Below, in pieces: positions 1 through 9,075 of a stretch of 64,000 nt of DNA. Below the pieces are notes generated by a model, which searched no databases, was not told where the DNA came from, and worked only from the letters and a program-made list of their open reading frames with translations. The DNA lies in assembly GCF_034314105.1 (NCBI RefSeq), contig NZ_JAVIWJ010000001.1, positions 2,233,501 to 2,297,500 of the forward strand, read 5' to 3'. Made by a program: the position numbers and the translations under genes. The DNA comes from Pseudomonas sp. AB6 (GTDB lineage: Bacteria > Pseudomonadota > Gammaproteobacteria > Pseudomonadales > Pseudomonadaceae). The stretch's first letter is position 1, and each line of letters begins with the position of its first letter.

Positions 1-563
1 AAGGCCATTCGAAGTCGGACGAAAGTTATAACGTGGACGGCTGCGAGCAACGTCAACGAGAACAAACATGAGGGGGATGGAATAATGCCGAGCATGGCTA
101 CCGCCGGGCTATCCCAAAAAAGTTAATGAAGTTAAATCAGCGACGTTAAACCTAACTGCGCCATTACACCGTTAGCGCAACCATCTACTCGCACGAAGGG
201 CCCCCTGCAAAACCGTTTCCTTCCCTCAAAACAAGGAAAAGCAATGCGGCTTGGATATCCCCAGTGCCCTTTACCAGCGATAGATTGATAATTTCAAAGT
301 TCATGAAAAGTGTCAAATTTATGGTAATACGTAAAATTGTAGGTTTAAGAGCACTAAGACTTTGATAATTATCATGTAATTTTTTTGACGCCGACAATTA
401 AACGCTCAACCAATACAAGTTTAATTTTAATAATCGATTTTGACACTAGCGCCCCTTCGTGCCGGCGAATGAGGCTGTCACCCATCGTCACTAACGAGAA
501 CTTTAATATGCAGCGGTAACAGGCTCCCCATGGGAGCCATTCAACTTTAATACCACCCACTGC
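1..563. other. left-edge stretch without a supported gene
   Basis: I see no convincing gene here. All three forward frames are open at the left edge and close at different points (the first at about 31, the longest at about 126), so the 3' end of a gene entering from the left is possible but cannot be assigned to a frame. Two short reverse-strand open frames at 185-397 and 372-560 have no recognisable protein features, no good ribosome-binding site and an A+T-rich composition unlike neighbouring genes; I treat them as chance. Confidence 0.4.
522..538 (-). terminator. hairpin downstream of the ammonia-lyase-like gene
   Basis: A perfect 7-bp stem (GGCTCCC / GGGAGCC) with a 3-base loop lies about 25 bases beyond the stop of the leftward-reading gene at 564. 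It has no T-tract on the reverse strand, so it is at best a weak or Rho-assisted terminator. Confidence 0.35.
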
Positions 564-2093
564 TTAACCGCACTTCAGTTCATTCCTCGTCGAAATAACA
601 ACTCGCTCAGGATTGCTGCAGCGAATAAATGAAGCGGCGCGGGCTATGTCCTCTCCCAAGGGCCGGTCATCGGCGTATACGGCGATCTCCTGCCGTAGCG
701 CTTGGTAAAGCGCCGCAGTTCGCGGTGCGGGGTGCAGTGCACTGTTCAATAGGTCGTAACTTTGGCTAGCGGCCAGCAGCTCGATGGCGAACACATTTTC
801 GAGATTATCGAGTATCAATTGCGCTTTAAGGGCAGCGGGGGTTGCGTGACAGAGGATGTCTTCCTGCAAACCGGAAGTCACCCCGCCGTCAAGACTGGCG
901 GGTGTTGCTAGACGTCGGTTATGCGCCACCAACGAAACAGCGGTGTATTGGGCAATCATAAACCCCGACTCAACGCCACTCTCCCCCGCCAAAAAAGCCG
1001 GTAGGTGGTTGATCAGCGGGTTGACCATACGATCAATTCTGCGTTCTGAGATTGAGCCCAATTGCGCCATGGCGATGCCGAGTTGATCCATGGCCAAACC
1101 GATGCCCGCGCTGACCGCATGGGCTTGAGAGTAAATTTCCGGTGCTTGGGGAGTGCCACACACCACCGGGTTATCGGTAACACTCGCCAGCTCCTGATCA
1201 ATTACCACCGCAACTTGATCAAGGACATCGCGAACCGCGCCGTGAACATGGGGAATACTGCGCAAGCTCAAGGCATCTTGGGTTTGTCGGCCGGCAGCCG
1301 CTGCCAGAATTTGCGAATCTTCAAGCCAATGGTTCAAACGCTGGGCCACGTATTTCTGCCCCGGCGACGCTCGCAGCGCCATGGGTGCCGGATGCATTGC
1401 CCTAATTTGGCAGCGTTGGGTTTCAAAACTCATGGCTGAAATGCAATCTGCCCAGTCCATTAAGTGCCCGGAGCGCTCCAACAGCAGGCACCCAAGGCCG
1501 GTCACACAAGGCGAGCCGTTGACCAGGCACAACCCTTCCTTGGCTTCCAGTACAAACGGTTCCAATCCGAGTCGATGTAACGCAGCGCCGGCAGTTAAAC
1601 GTTCATTACCAAGGCGGCAGTCACCGTGGCCAATCATCACCAAGCCAATGTGCGCCATGTGACTGATATAACCCACCGATCCCTGATGCGGTACTAGCGG
1701 GGTACATCGGGCATTGAGCAGCGCAACAAGGCGCTCCACCAGTTGTAGACGCAACCCGGAATAACCGTGGGCGAAATTATTGATAGCGCACACCATGATT
1801 GCTCGGGTCTCACTTACCGATAACGGTGTACCCAAGCCCACCGCATGGCTCATCAAGATATTACGTGACAAGGCGCTTTGCTGCGCGGGCGCAACCACCG
1901 TGTTGGACAACGCCCCGACCCCGGTATTTACCCCATAAGCGCGGATATTCTTCTCTACCACCGTGCGCACTATGGCGTTTGCCGCCTCGATCCGTGCTTT
2001 GGCCGGTAAAGACAACTCCAGAAGCGCCTCCTCCTTTGCCACCTCTACAACCTGTGTCCAAACCAACGACTGATCGAGGATTACGCGCTTCAT
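564..2093 (-). CDS. aromatic amino-acid ammonia-lyase-fold protein (HutH/PAL family) lacking the MIO triad
   Basis: This 509-residue protein has the length and layout of histidine/phenylalanine ammonia-lyases. I start at the ATG at 2093 because GGGAG sits 7 bases upstream; the frame stays open to 2135. Seen: the loop AYGVNTGVG places a tyrosine at residue 53, the position of the catalytic base Tyr53 in P. putida HutH, and residues QD..SLR (272-278) and DNP (307-309) match conserved family segments. The odd point is residues 142-144. Known HutH has Ala-Ser-Gly there, which cyclises to the electrophilic MIO cofactor; here the sequence is GSVG-Tyr-Ile-Ser-HMAHIGLV. The tyrosine before SLR (HutH Tyr280) is leucine, and the NFH segment is also changed. 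It may use another chemistry, be non-catalytic, or belong to an MIO-less subfamily. A divergent LysR gene probably controls it. No urocanase or other hut gene is nearby. Confidence 0.8.
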   Translation of the reverse strand: MKRVILDQSLVWTQVVEVAKEEALLELSLPAKARIEAANAIVRTVVEKNIRAYGVNTGVGALSNTVVAPAQQSALSRNILMSHAVGLGTPLSVSETRAIMVCAINNFAHGYSGLRLQLVERLVALLNARCTPLVPHQGSVGYISHMAHIGLVMIGHGDCRLGNERLTAGAALHRLGLEPFVLEAKEGLCLVNGSPCVTGLGCLLLERSGHLMDWADCISAMSFETQRCQIRAMHPAPMALRASPGQKYVAQRLNHWLEDSQILAAAAGRQTQDALSLRSIPHVHGAVRDVLDQVAVVIDQELASVTDNPVVCGTPQAPEIYSQAHAVSAGIGLAMDQLGIAMAQLGSISERRIDRMVNPLINHLPAFLAGESGVESGFMIAQYTAVSLVAHNRRLATPASLDGGVTSGLQEDILCHATPAALKAQLILDNLENVFAIELLAASQSYDLLNSALHPAPRTAALYQALRQEIAVYADDRPLGEDIARAASFIRCSNPERVVISTRNELKCG

Positions 2094-2189
2094 ACAGCTA
2101 CTCCCAATGAATTCAAGGTTCGTCGCCACGACCACCTCGTCAGCCTAAGCAGATCCATGCGTGAGAGGCTTTTATTGAAGCGGGGACAA

Positions 2190-2211
2190 AGTACGTTAAG
2201 CTCACTGTACT
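2190..2211. promoter_or_regulatory. candidate LysR operator/promoter between divergent genes
   Basis: The 142-base gap between the ammonia-lyase-like gene (start 2093) and the LysR gene (start 2236) holds the interrupted inverted repeat AGTAC-(12)-GTACT. LysR regulators typically bind such imperfect dyads in the shared promoter region of their divergent target. The assignment is inferred from position and symmetry only. Confidence 0.4.
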
Positions 2212-2235
2212 AAGTAGTAAATGCGGTGAATTCTC

Positions 2236-3144
2236 ATGCAATCCATGCTTTTAGCTCATGCAACGGACAAGCCTAATTTTCAACTGCGATTGCCACCGTT
2301 GCGCGGCTTGGAAGTGTTCGCAGCAGCGGCGCGTTACGGTACGTTTAGCCGTGCAGCCAAGGAGTTATTTGTCACCCAAAGCGCGGTCAGTCGGCAGATA
2401 CAACAGCTGGAGGAGCACCTAGGGGTGATCTTGTTTATCCGCCACAAAACCGGCCTGCGGATGACGCCGGAAGCGGAGGCATTGCTGCCTGTGGTGGATG
2501 ACGCTTTCGCGCGCCTGACTAACATGTGCAACAGCTTGCGCACCTCGAGCCAAGTATTGACCCTGCGCATGCCGCCGACTTTGGCCACCCGCTGGTTTTT
2601 GCCATTGCTGCCCAGCCTGCGCCTGTTAATGCCCGACGTAGACGTGCGGGTGACTACCTACGACGCCTGGGAGCCTCGTTTCGAGGACAGCGACATTGAT
2701 GCTGCGATTATTCACGGGCGTGGCGATTGGAAAGGGGTCGAGGCCATTGCGTTGATGGCGGAGCGACTCACCCCGGTGTGCTCGCCGGAGATGGCCAAGC
2801 GCCTGACGCAACCGGCGGACTTGAAGGCGATGCCGCTGCTGCATTGCATACCGGCAAACGGCTGGAGCCGCTGGCTGGAAGCTGCCGGGGTCGGCAGCAT
2901 CGCCTCCCATCGCGGCCAGACATTCGACACCCTGGACCTTGCATTATCGGCGGCAACCCGTGGACAAGGCGTTGCCTTGGGCGACCTGAATCTGGTGCGA
3001 GAGAGTTTGAAAGACGGGGTGTTAGTGGCGCCGTTTGAAACGGAGCTTAATCAGGGCATAGGCTATTACCTGATTTACCCAGCAGCACGGGCGCAGTTGC
3101 CAAAAATACGAGCACTAAGGGAGTGGCTGCTAGATGCAGTTTAA
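2236..3144 (+). CDS. LysR-family transcriptional regulator, GcvA-like
   Basis: This 302-residue regulator has the usual LysR layout. An N-terminal winged helix-turn-helix spans about residues 20-80 (GTFSRAAKELFVTQSAVSRQ is the recognition region) and is followed by a substrate-binding domain of about 210 residues. The sequence PPLRGLEVFAAAARYGTFSRAA is typical of the GcvA-like subgroup. The ATG at 2236 has GGTGA seven bases upstream; a second ATG four codons later is possible. It is divergent from the MIO-less ammonia-lyase-like gene and most likely regulates it in response to that enzyme's substrate or product, which the sequence does not reveal. Confidence 0.85.
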   Translation: MQSMLLAHATDKPNFQLRLPPLRGLEVFAAAARYGTFSRAAKELFVTQSAVSRQIQQLEEHLGVILFIRHKTGLRMTPEAEALLPVVDDAFARLTNMCNSLRTSSQVLTLRMPPTLATRWFLPLLPSLRLLMPDVDVRVTTYDAWEPRFEDSDIDAAIIHGRGDWKGVEAIALMAERLTPVCSPEMAKRLTQPADLKAMPLLHCIPANGWSRWLEAAGVGSIASHRGQTFDTLDLALSAATRGQGVALGDLNLVRESLKDGVLVAPFETELNQGIGYYLIYPAARAQLPKIRALREWLLDAV

Positions 3145-3261
3145 GCACCACGCACCAAACGTTTACCAAATGATCTTAGGAACTCATCTAACGCCTATAC
3201 ACGAAACTATACATTTTAAGCGCGGTCGTACAACTCAAATCGGCCTCAACCTATTAGCGCG

Positions 3262-3534
3262 CTACCCCGCTTTCGCATGGACCTCGCCCCGAAGTCCGAC
3301 ATTATTAGCCAAGTCATAACGCAATTCAGCTACGAGATCAGATATGTCCCTGCTGGTATTAAGTCTATTCAATGAGATACCAGTAACACATAAATCCACT
3401 CGTTCGGAGTCAGCATCGGATATCTGAACTGTCATTGAATAATCGGGTGCCACAGTGCAAATGCAGCGTAACGGTAAAAAGGCGCGTTCAATAATGCCAC
3501 GCAACTCCAACGTGGATAGCCTGTATGCAATCAT
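3262..3534 (-). CDS. DUF1652 family protein
   Basis: This 90-residue protein begins MIAYRLSTLELRGIIERAF and continues with an LPLRC-C-VAP segment. That is the recognisable pattern of DUF1652, a small family largely confined to Pseudomonas with no established function. The start at 3534 is chosen because GAGGAGG lies 7 bases upstream of that ATG; the frame extends upstream to 3567 without a better site. No signal peptide or membrane helix is visible. It is monocistronic, convergent with the LysR gene on its left. Confidence 0.75.
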   Translation of the reverse strand: MIAYRLSTLELRGIIERAFLPLRCICTVAPDYSMTVQISDADSERVDLCVTGISLNRLNTSRDISDLVAELRYDLANNVGLRGEVHAKAG

Positions 3535-3864
3535 CACACCCTCCTCAAACGAGACAGTTAATAGCACTCACCCGCTGCGCTCAAATTATAATTTCTGCGA
3601 TCACATCTAAACGCCGCCAATTAGTCGGCGCCTTATTAATGAACGAATTCAAACTTTATACCGCACCTCTTTACAGATGCAATGAGCATAGGAGGCAGCT
3701 TCTTTATTAAAGTTATACCTTTCATTTACAAAACGTATAGAAGAAACGTTTCATCCATCGTTTAGAACACAGCCGATAAAGATTCAATCTTATTGGATGT
3801 TTTTTTAGTGGAGGTGGAAAGCACGTCGCTCTTCCCACTTCCCCTCAATCTAGTCTGGCGAGCG
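3535..3864. other. intergenic region between two leftward genes
   Basis: About 330 bases upstream of the DUF1652 gene and downstream of the acetyltransferase gene. It must carry the DUF1652 promoter, but I could not pick out a distinct box or hairpin. No coding frame looks real. Confidence 0.4.
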
Positions 3865-4356
3865 TTACTCAGGCGCCCATTCCGGCTTTTCAACCCGCAG
3901 GTTAATCAACGCTACCCGCGCGCCATGTGTGTCCACCCGCTCTTCGATGGAAAACGGTCGAAAACCCAGCTTAGGATAAAACAACAAACCCGGCACATTG
4001 TGGTTGAAGCACGACGCCGTCAATTCTCGCGCTTCATGTTTATCAAACGCAATGTCCATCATGCAGCCGATCAAATACCTGCCCACGCCACGGGATCGAT
4101 TGCCCGGCGCAATAATCACGTTGCCTAATGAACATCGTCCCCGGAACTCCCAACGTGACAAATTGGCGAAGCCGACCACCTGATCATCCATCTCAATGAC
4201 CGTCGAGTCCGAGCGACTTTCGATAGCATCCCTTAGCTGCGCGGGCGTTAGCGGATAGCGTGCTTTGGGAAACATATAAAACAACTCGTCAGTACTCTGC
4301 GGAAAACCGCAGATTACCGCGATGTCTTTTTCTTCTAGGGGACGATGAAGAAACAT
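3865..4356 (-). CDS. GNAT-family N-acetyltransferase
   Basis: A 163-residue single-domain acetyltransferase. The acetyl-CoA pyrophosphate loop is visible as NRSRGVGRYLI near residues 85-95 (the R-x-x-G-x-G motif A). It follows the beta-strand SLGNVIIAP and is followed by the family's late strand in LLFYPKLGF. The N-terminus FLHRPLEEKDI is typical for RimI/ribosomal-type and small-molecule GNATs. The substrate cannot be read from the sequence. The SD (AGAGG) is rather far from the ATG at 4356, so the start is likely but not certain. Monocistronic. Confidence 0.8.
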   Translation of the reverse strand: MFLHRPLEEKDIAVICGFPQSTDELFYMFPKARYPLTPAQLRDAIESRSDSTVIEMDDQVVGFANLSRWEFRGRCSLGNVIIAPGNRSRGVGRYLIGCMMDIAFDKHEARELTASCFNHNVPGLLFYPKLGFRPFSIEERVDTHGARVALINLRVEKPEWAPE

Positions 4357-4638
4357 GGGCAGGAAACCTCTTGAAGAACAGGAGCGAATGCTAACGTAAA
4401 TCAGATGCGATAGATCGCAAACCCGTGGTTAGGAACCGCTTCGAACCCTCCACGACCGCTTTTGGGTAAATGCAGGTGAATTACCTAGAATCCGACAGGC
4501 TTGAGCGCTAAGAATTCAAAACAGCGCTGTCAAAAACCGTGCCCGTCCAAAATGGCAGAAATGTTCAACAATGCATATCGCCCGCAAAAATTTCCCTTTC
4601 ATTGCAAATTGCATGACCTAAAATATTTTTTATAAATA

Positions 4639-4654
4639 TAAGTGCTTGAATAAT
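4639..4654 (-). promoter_or_regulatory. candidate IHF site
   Basis: On the reverse strand the sequence ATTCAAGCACTTA matches the IHF consensus WATCAANNNNTTR with one mismatch. It lies in a strongly A+T-rich stretch about 30-40 bases upstream of the sigma-54-type promoter at 4680, the usual position for the IHF bend at such promoters. Confidence 0.4.
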
Positions 4655-4679
4655 ATAAATTTATTTTTATGTTGCAAGC

Positions 4680-4696
4680 TGGCACGACGACTGCAT
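4680..4696 (+). promoter_or_regulatory. sigma-54 (RpoN) -24/-12 promoter
   Basis: TGGCACGACGACTGCAT has GG at 4681-4682 and GC at 4693-4694 with exactly 10 bases between, and matches the consensus TGGCACG-N4-TTGC at nearly every position. It lies 53 bases upstream of the membrane-protein start at 4749, leaving a short leader. The A+T-rich upstream DNA and IHF-like site fit an activator-dependent promoter. No enhancer-binding protein gene is nearby. Confidence 0.7.
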
Positions 4697-4748
4697 TTCT
4701 GGTTTTAGAAAGTTGTAACAATCTTATTCATACATGGAAGAGACAACA

Positions 4749-5708
4749 ATGACCTCATCTTCAGGTAATTTCGCATCAGGCTCGCATGAGTCGGCAAGCG
4801 TTTCAGGGGTGTCGTGGGGCGCCATCTTCGCCGGTGCGGCGGGTGCTGCGGCGCTCTCGTTGATTCTTGTCATCTTAGGATTTGGCCTTGGCTTTTCGGC
4901 AGTATCGCCTTGGTCAGATAGCGGGATGAGCGCCAAAGGGATCGGCATATCAACGATTATTTGGCTGGCAATCACTCAAATCATCGCATCGGGAATGGGT
5001 GGATATATCGCCGGACGTCTAAGGGTCAAGTGGGCAAATATGCACGGTGACGAGGTATATTTTCGCGACACCGCTCATGGCTTTCTGGCTTGGGCAGTGG
5101 CAACTTTGGTAGCGGCTACGTTAATTGCAAGTTCCGTCGGCAGTATTGTCGGTGGTGGCGTGCAGGCTGGGGCAAGTGCAGTGTCGGGCGTTGCAGGTGT
5201 AGCTACTCAAGCAGCAGGCAGTGCGGCCAGTAATAGCGGCGACAACTCGAGCTACTTTATAGACGCTCTGTTTCGCGATGATCGTGCCGCGTCAGTCAGT
5301 GATGATGCCGCACACAGTGTTGTGTTACGCATTTTTGCTAAAACCTTAAATAGCAAAGACGGTCAATTGAGCGCCGATGACCGCACGTACCTGGCGCACC
5401 TGGTTGCGCAGCGTACGAATCTGAGCCAAGCCGATGCACAGGCACGGGTTGATCACGTTTACGGTCAAGCACGTCAAGCGGTAGAAGATGCAAAAACCAC
5501 GGCAAAAAATGCAGCTGACACGGCCGCCAAAGTGGCTGCCTGGACCTCGCTGTGGATGTTTGTCGCGCTGCTCTGCGGTGCCTTCTTCGCCAGCTACGCT
5601 GCGACTATGGGCGGTCGCCGCCGGGACGCTGTTGTGTACCTGAACGACTCCTCAACCTCGGGTCGGGAAACTTACACTTCCGCCACTAACATGCCACCGG
5701 TTCGTTAA
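4749..5708 (+). CDS. four-helix membrane protein of unknown function
   Basis: A 319-residue protein that I do not recognise by function. Three hydrophobic helices lie in the first 150 residues (around GAIFAGAAGAAALSLILVIL, STIIWLAITQIIASGMGG and AWAVATLVAATLIASSVG). A long Ala/Ser/Asp-rich soluble stretch of about 110 residues follows, with a possible amphipathic helix in the Ala/Lys-rich part, and then a fourth helix near the C-terminus (LWMFVALLCGAFFASYA) before an MGGRRRD basic end. I start at the second ATG (4749), which has GGAAG eight bases upstream, not at 4734. It is transcribed from a sigma-54-type promoter and is followed 39 bases later by a 24-residue membrane peptide, with a terminator after both. 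Confidence 0.75.
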   Translation: MTSSSGNFASGSHESASVSGVSWGAIFAGAAGAAALSLILVILGFGLGFSAVSPWSDSGMSAKGIGISTIIWLAITQIIASGMGGYIAGRLRVKWANMHGDEVYFRDTAHGFLAWAVATLVAATLIASSVGSIVGGGVQAGASAVSGVAGVATQAAGSAASNSGDNSSYFIDALFRDDRAASVSDDAAHSVVLRIFAKTLNSKDGQLSADDRTYLAHLVAQRTNLSQADAQARVDHVYGQARQAVEDAKTTAKNAADTAAKVAAWTSLWMFVALLCGAFFASYAATMGGRRRDAVVYLNDSSTSGRETYTSATNMPPVR

Positions 5709-5747
5709 GTCGACTTTGACCATAATTTTTAGCCAAGGAGAATCACC

Positions 5748-5822
5748 ATGCGTTCACTACTTCTTTTGTTTCTCGGGGTACCTATCCCAATCATTATTTT
5801 GATTGCGCTTTTCATGCACTGA
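5748..5822 (+). CDS. 24-residue hydrophobic membrane peptide
   Basis: A complete short reading frame, MRSLLLLFLGVPIPIIILIA and four more residues, preceded by AAGGAG seven bases from the ATG. It is one transmembrane helix with a Pro-x-Pro kink after GV. It lies 39 bases downstream of the four-helix membrane protein and before a strong terminator, so the two are probably co-transcribed. The excellent ribosome-binding site and position argue that it is translated. It resembles YqaE/PMP3-like tiny membrane proteins only in size, and no function is assigned. Confidence 0.7.
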   Translation: MRSLLLLFLGVPIPIIILIALFMH

Positions 5823-5843
5823 TGTGATGTCAGGCTGAACCAA

Positions 5844-5878
5844 AAAGGCCGCCTCTGCTGATCACAGAGGCGGCCTTT
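5844..5878. terminator. bidirectional intrinsic terminator
   Basis: A perfect 14-bp inverted repeat (AAAGGCCGCCTCTG / CAGAGGCGGCCTTT) with a 7-base loop sits between two convergent transcription units, the small membrane peptide on the left and dctM on the right. Flanking A and T residues make it usable in both directions. Confidence 0.85.
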
Positions 5879-5941
5879 GGGTATCAGGCGTACTCGCAGA
5901 AGCTCTCCGTCCACTTCAACCTTGCCAAGCCCCCTGCGTCA

Positions 5942-7225
5942 TCAAGGCATCCCCAACCAATTCGGCAACGCCAGCGATATAAACGGCACGTAGGTCACCA
6001 GCACCAGGAACGCCAACAAGATCGTCAACCATGGCAACGCCGCGCGAATGGTTTCGCCCAGGGTCAGGCCAGTCACCGCCGAGGTCACGAACAGGTTGAG
6101 CCCCACGGGTGGGTGGACTAAACCGATCTCCATGTTCACCACCATGACGATGCCGAGGTGAACGGGGTCGATGCCGAGCTTCATGGCGATGGGGAAGAAG
6201 ATCGGCGCGAGGATCAGCACGATGGCGGATGGTTCCATGAAGCTGCCGGCCACTAGCAGCACGATGTTGACCATGATCAGGAAGCCAACCGGCGTCAGAC
6301 CTTCGGAAACCACCCAGTTGGTGATTTGCTGGGGTATCTGTTCGGTGGTCAGTACGTGGGCGAAGAGCATGGCGTTGGCGATGATAAACATCAGCATCAG
6401 CGTCAGCCGCCCTGATTCAACCAGGACGCGTGGGCAGTCGCGGATTTTCATGTCTTTGTAAATAAACAACGAGACGAACGCCGAATACACCGCTGCCACC
6501 GCGGCCGCTTCGGTGGGGGTGAACATGCCGCTGTAGATACCACCCAGGATGATCACCAGCAACAGCAATCCCCAGAACGCCCGTCGCGCAGTACGCAGCC
6601 ATTCACGGAAGGTTACCCGTGGCTGGGCCGGCAATTTCTTGACCCGGGCGACGATATAAATCACCACTATCAACGCCAGGCCGAGGAGGATGCCGGGGAC
6701 AATACCAGCGATGAACAGCTTGCCGACCGAGGTTTGGGTGGCAGACGCGTAGACCACCATCACAATTGAGGGCGGGATCAGAATGCCCAAGGTACCGGCG
6801 TTGCAAATAATCCCGGCGCCGAACGCTTTCGGGTACCCGGACCGGACCATACCCGCAACGGCGATGGAGCCGACCGCTGCCACGGTGGCTGGCGAAGAAC
6901 CGGACAACGCGGCGAACAACATGCACGCCAGCACAGCAGCAATCGCCAGACCGCCACGAATGTGCCCGACACAGGCATTGGCAAAATCGATCAGCCGTTG
7001 TGCCACACCGCCGGTGGTCATGAACGCACCGGAAAGCAGGAAGAATGGAATAGCCAAAAGCGTGTAGGCGTCAGACGTTTCGAACAGCTTGATTGCCAGT
7101 GAACTCAAGGAGTCCGGGCTGAACAGCAGGATCGACAGTGCCCCGGACAAACCCAACGAAATAGCAATGGGTACGCCGAGAAACATGAATACGAACAGCA
7201 GCAGGAACAGACAAAGAACCGTCAT
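5942..7225 (-). CDS. dctM: TRAP transporter large permease subunit (DctM)
   Basis: This 427-residue protein is the 12-helix ion-coupled channel subunit of a tripartite ATP-independent periplasmic transporter. Family marks are the N-terminal hydrophobic stretch ending FLGVPIAISLGLSG, the segment GSSPATVAAVGSIAV, the loop GTLGILIPPSIVMVVYA and the late HPPVGLNLFV. Its ATG overlaps the dctQ stop by one base (TGATG), so the two are translationally coupled. Last gene of the itaconate cluster, it is followed by a strong terminator. It should import itaconate or a related branched C4/C5 dicarboxylate with DctP and DctQ; the substrate is inferred from the cluster. Confidence 0.92.
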   Translation of the reverse strand: MTVLCLFLLLFVFMFLGVPIAISLGLSGALSILLFSPDSLSSLAIKLFETSDAYTLLAIPFFLLSGAFMTTGGVAQRLIDFANACVGHIRGGLAIAAVLACMLFAALSGSSPATVAAVGSIAVAGMVRSGYPKAFGAGIICNAGTLGILIPPSIVMVVYASATQTSVGKLFIAGIVPGILLGLALIVVIYIVARVKKLPAQPRVTFREWLRTARRAFWGLLLLVIILGGIYSGMFTPTEAAAVAAVYSAFVSLFIYKDMKIRDCPRVLVESGRLTLMLMFIIANAMLFAHVLTTEQIPQQITNWVVSEGLTPVGFLIMVNIVLLVAGSFMEPSAIVLILAPIFFPIAMKLGIDPVHLGIVMVVNMEIGLVHPPVGLNLFVTSAVTGLTLGETIRAALPWLTILLAFLVLVTYVPFISLALPNWLGMP

Positions 7226-7857
7226 CAGTGTTGCTCCGAGTCAGGACTGGCCAGCTTGCTGGCTTCTGCGGCCTCATCTGCGAGTCCAAGACCGATTTGG
7301 CGATGGGTGTACAGACGCCAAAAAATTTCCAGATAGCGGATCACTACCATGGCAAAACCGATGGGCACGATGACCGCAATATCGGACAGTGTGACCCCGA
7401 ATTGATCAAGGTCTTCGGCACCGATACTGGCGATAAACAACGCGTTCAACCATTTGAAACTGGCCACCACGAACAAACCGGCATAAGCCAGGCAGCACAA
7501 GCAGGCAATCATTGCCAGCCAGCGTTGAACCCGGTGCGGGGTCAGTTTGACCAATGCGTCCAAGCCCAAATGCCCGGCGGTGCGCACGCCATAGGACATG
7601 CCAAAGAAAATCAACCAGCCAAACATCGCTTTGGTCAGCGCTACGCTCCAGGTCATGTCCTGGGCGTAACCCATCATGTGATCACCCGCACTGGCGAAGA
7701 AATCGCGGCTGAAGGCCCACTTGTCGCTTAACGCATAAAAAAGCGTGTAGACGTTGTTGAGCATCACGTAGACGAATGTCACCAGCGTCATGGCGGCCAG
7801 CAGGAAGGCGATGAAGGCTTCCTCCAGGTGCTCCCAGAGTCGCATCAGTGATTGCAT
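7225..7857 (-). CDS. dctQ: TRAP transporter small permease subunit (DctQ)
   Basis: This 210-residue protein has the four-helix pattern of DctQ, the small membrane subunit that pairs with DctM. It is slightly longer than the usual 160-190 residues because of an N-terminal helix (AFIAFLLAAMTLVTFVYVML) and a charged C-terminal tail rich in Glu and Ala. The start has CGGAG upstream. It lies 71 bases downstream of dctP and overlaps dctM by one base. The pair energises uptake with a sodium or proton gradient. Confidence 0.88.
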   Translation of the reverse strand: MQSLMRLWEHLEEAFIAFLLAAMTLVTFVYVMLNNVYTLFYALSDKWAFSRDFFASAGDHMMGYAQDMTWSVALTKAMFGWLIFFGMSYGVRTAGHLGLDALVKLTPHRVQRWLAMIACLCCLAYAGLFVVASFKWLNALFIASIGAEDLDQFGVTLSDIAVIVPIGFAMVVIRYLEIFWRLYTHRQIGLGLADEAAEASKLASPDSEQH

Positions 7858-7928
7858 AAAATGCTCCGAACGTAGAGAAGGCAGCCACTTATTAGAGCGG
7901 CTGCGCAGACATCACTGCCTGATAAGGC

Positions 7929-9023
<1,095 letters not shown>

Positions 9024-9027
9024 TTAG

Positions 9028-9075
9028 GGAATCTGCATTTTCGTAAGCCAGCATTCGGTTTTGGTTAACGCTCGA
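9028..9075 (-). promoter_or_regulatory. second copy of the itaconate-cluster element, upstream of dctP
   Basis: This stretch aligns without gaps to 14968-15015, with about 36 of 48 bases identical. The best-conserved core is ATCTGCATTTTCGTAAGCCA here against ATTTGCATTTGCGTAACCCG there. It overlaps the end of ccl and lies 107-154 bases before the dctP start, in the same orientation relative to its downstream gene as the copy before ich. I read it as a second binding site for the cluster's LysR regulator; the sequence does not prove binding. Confidence 0.6.

Noticed and set aside
185..560. Two reverse-strand open frames near the left edge
   Set aside because: No ribosome-binding site, family features or normal codon usage.
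564..2093. Functional histidine ammonia-lyase of a hut operon
   Set aside because: The MIO triad is missing and no other hut gene is present.
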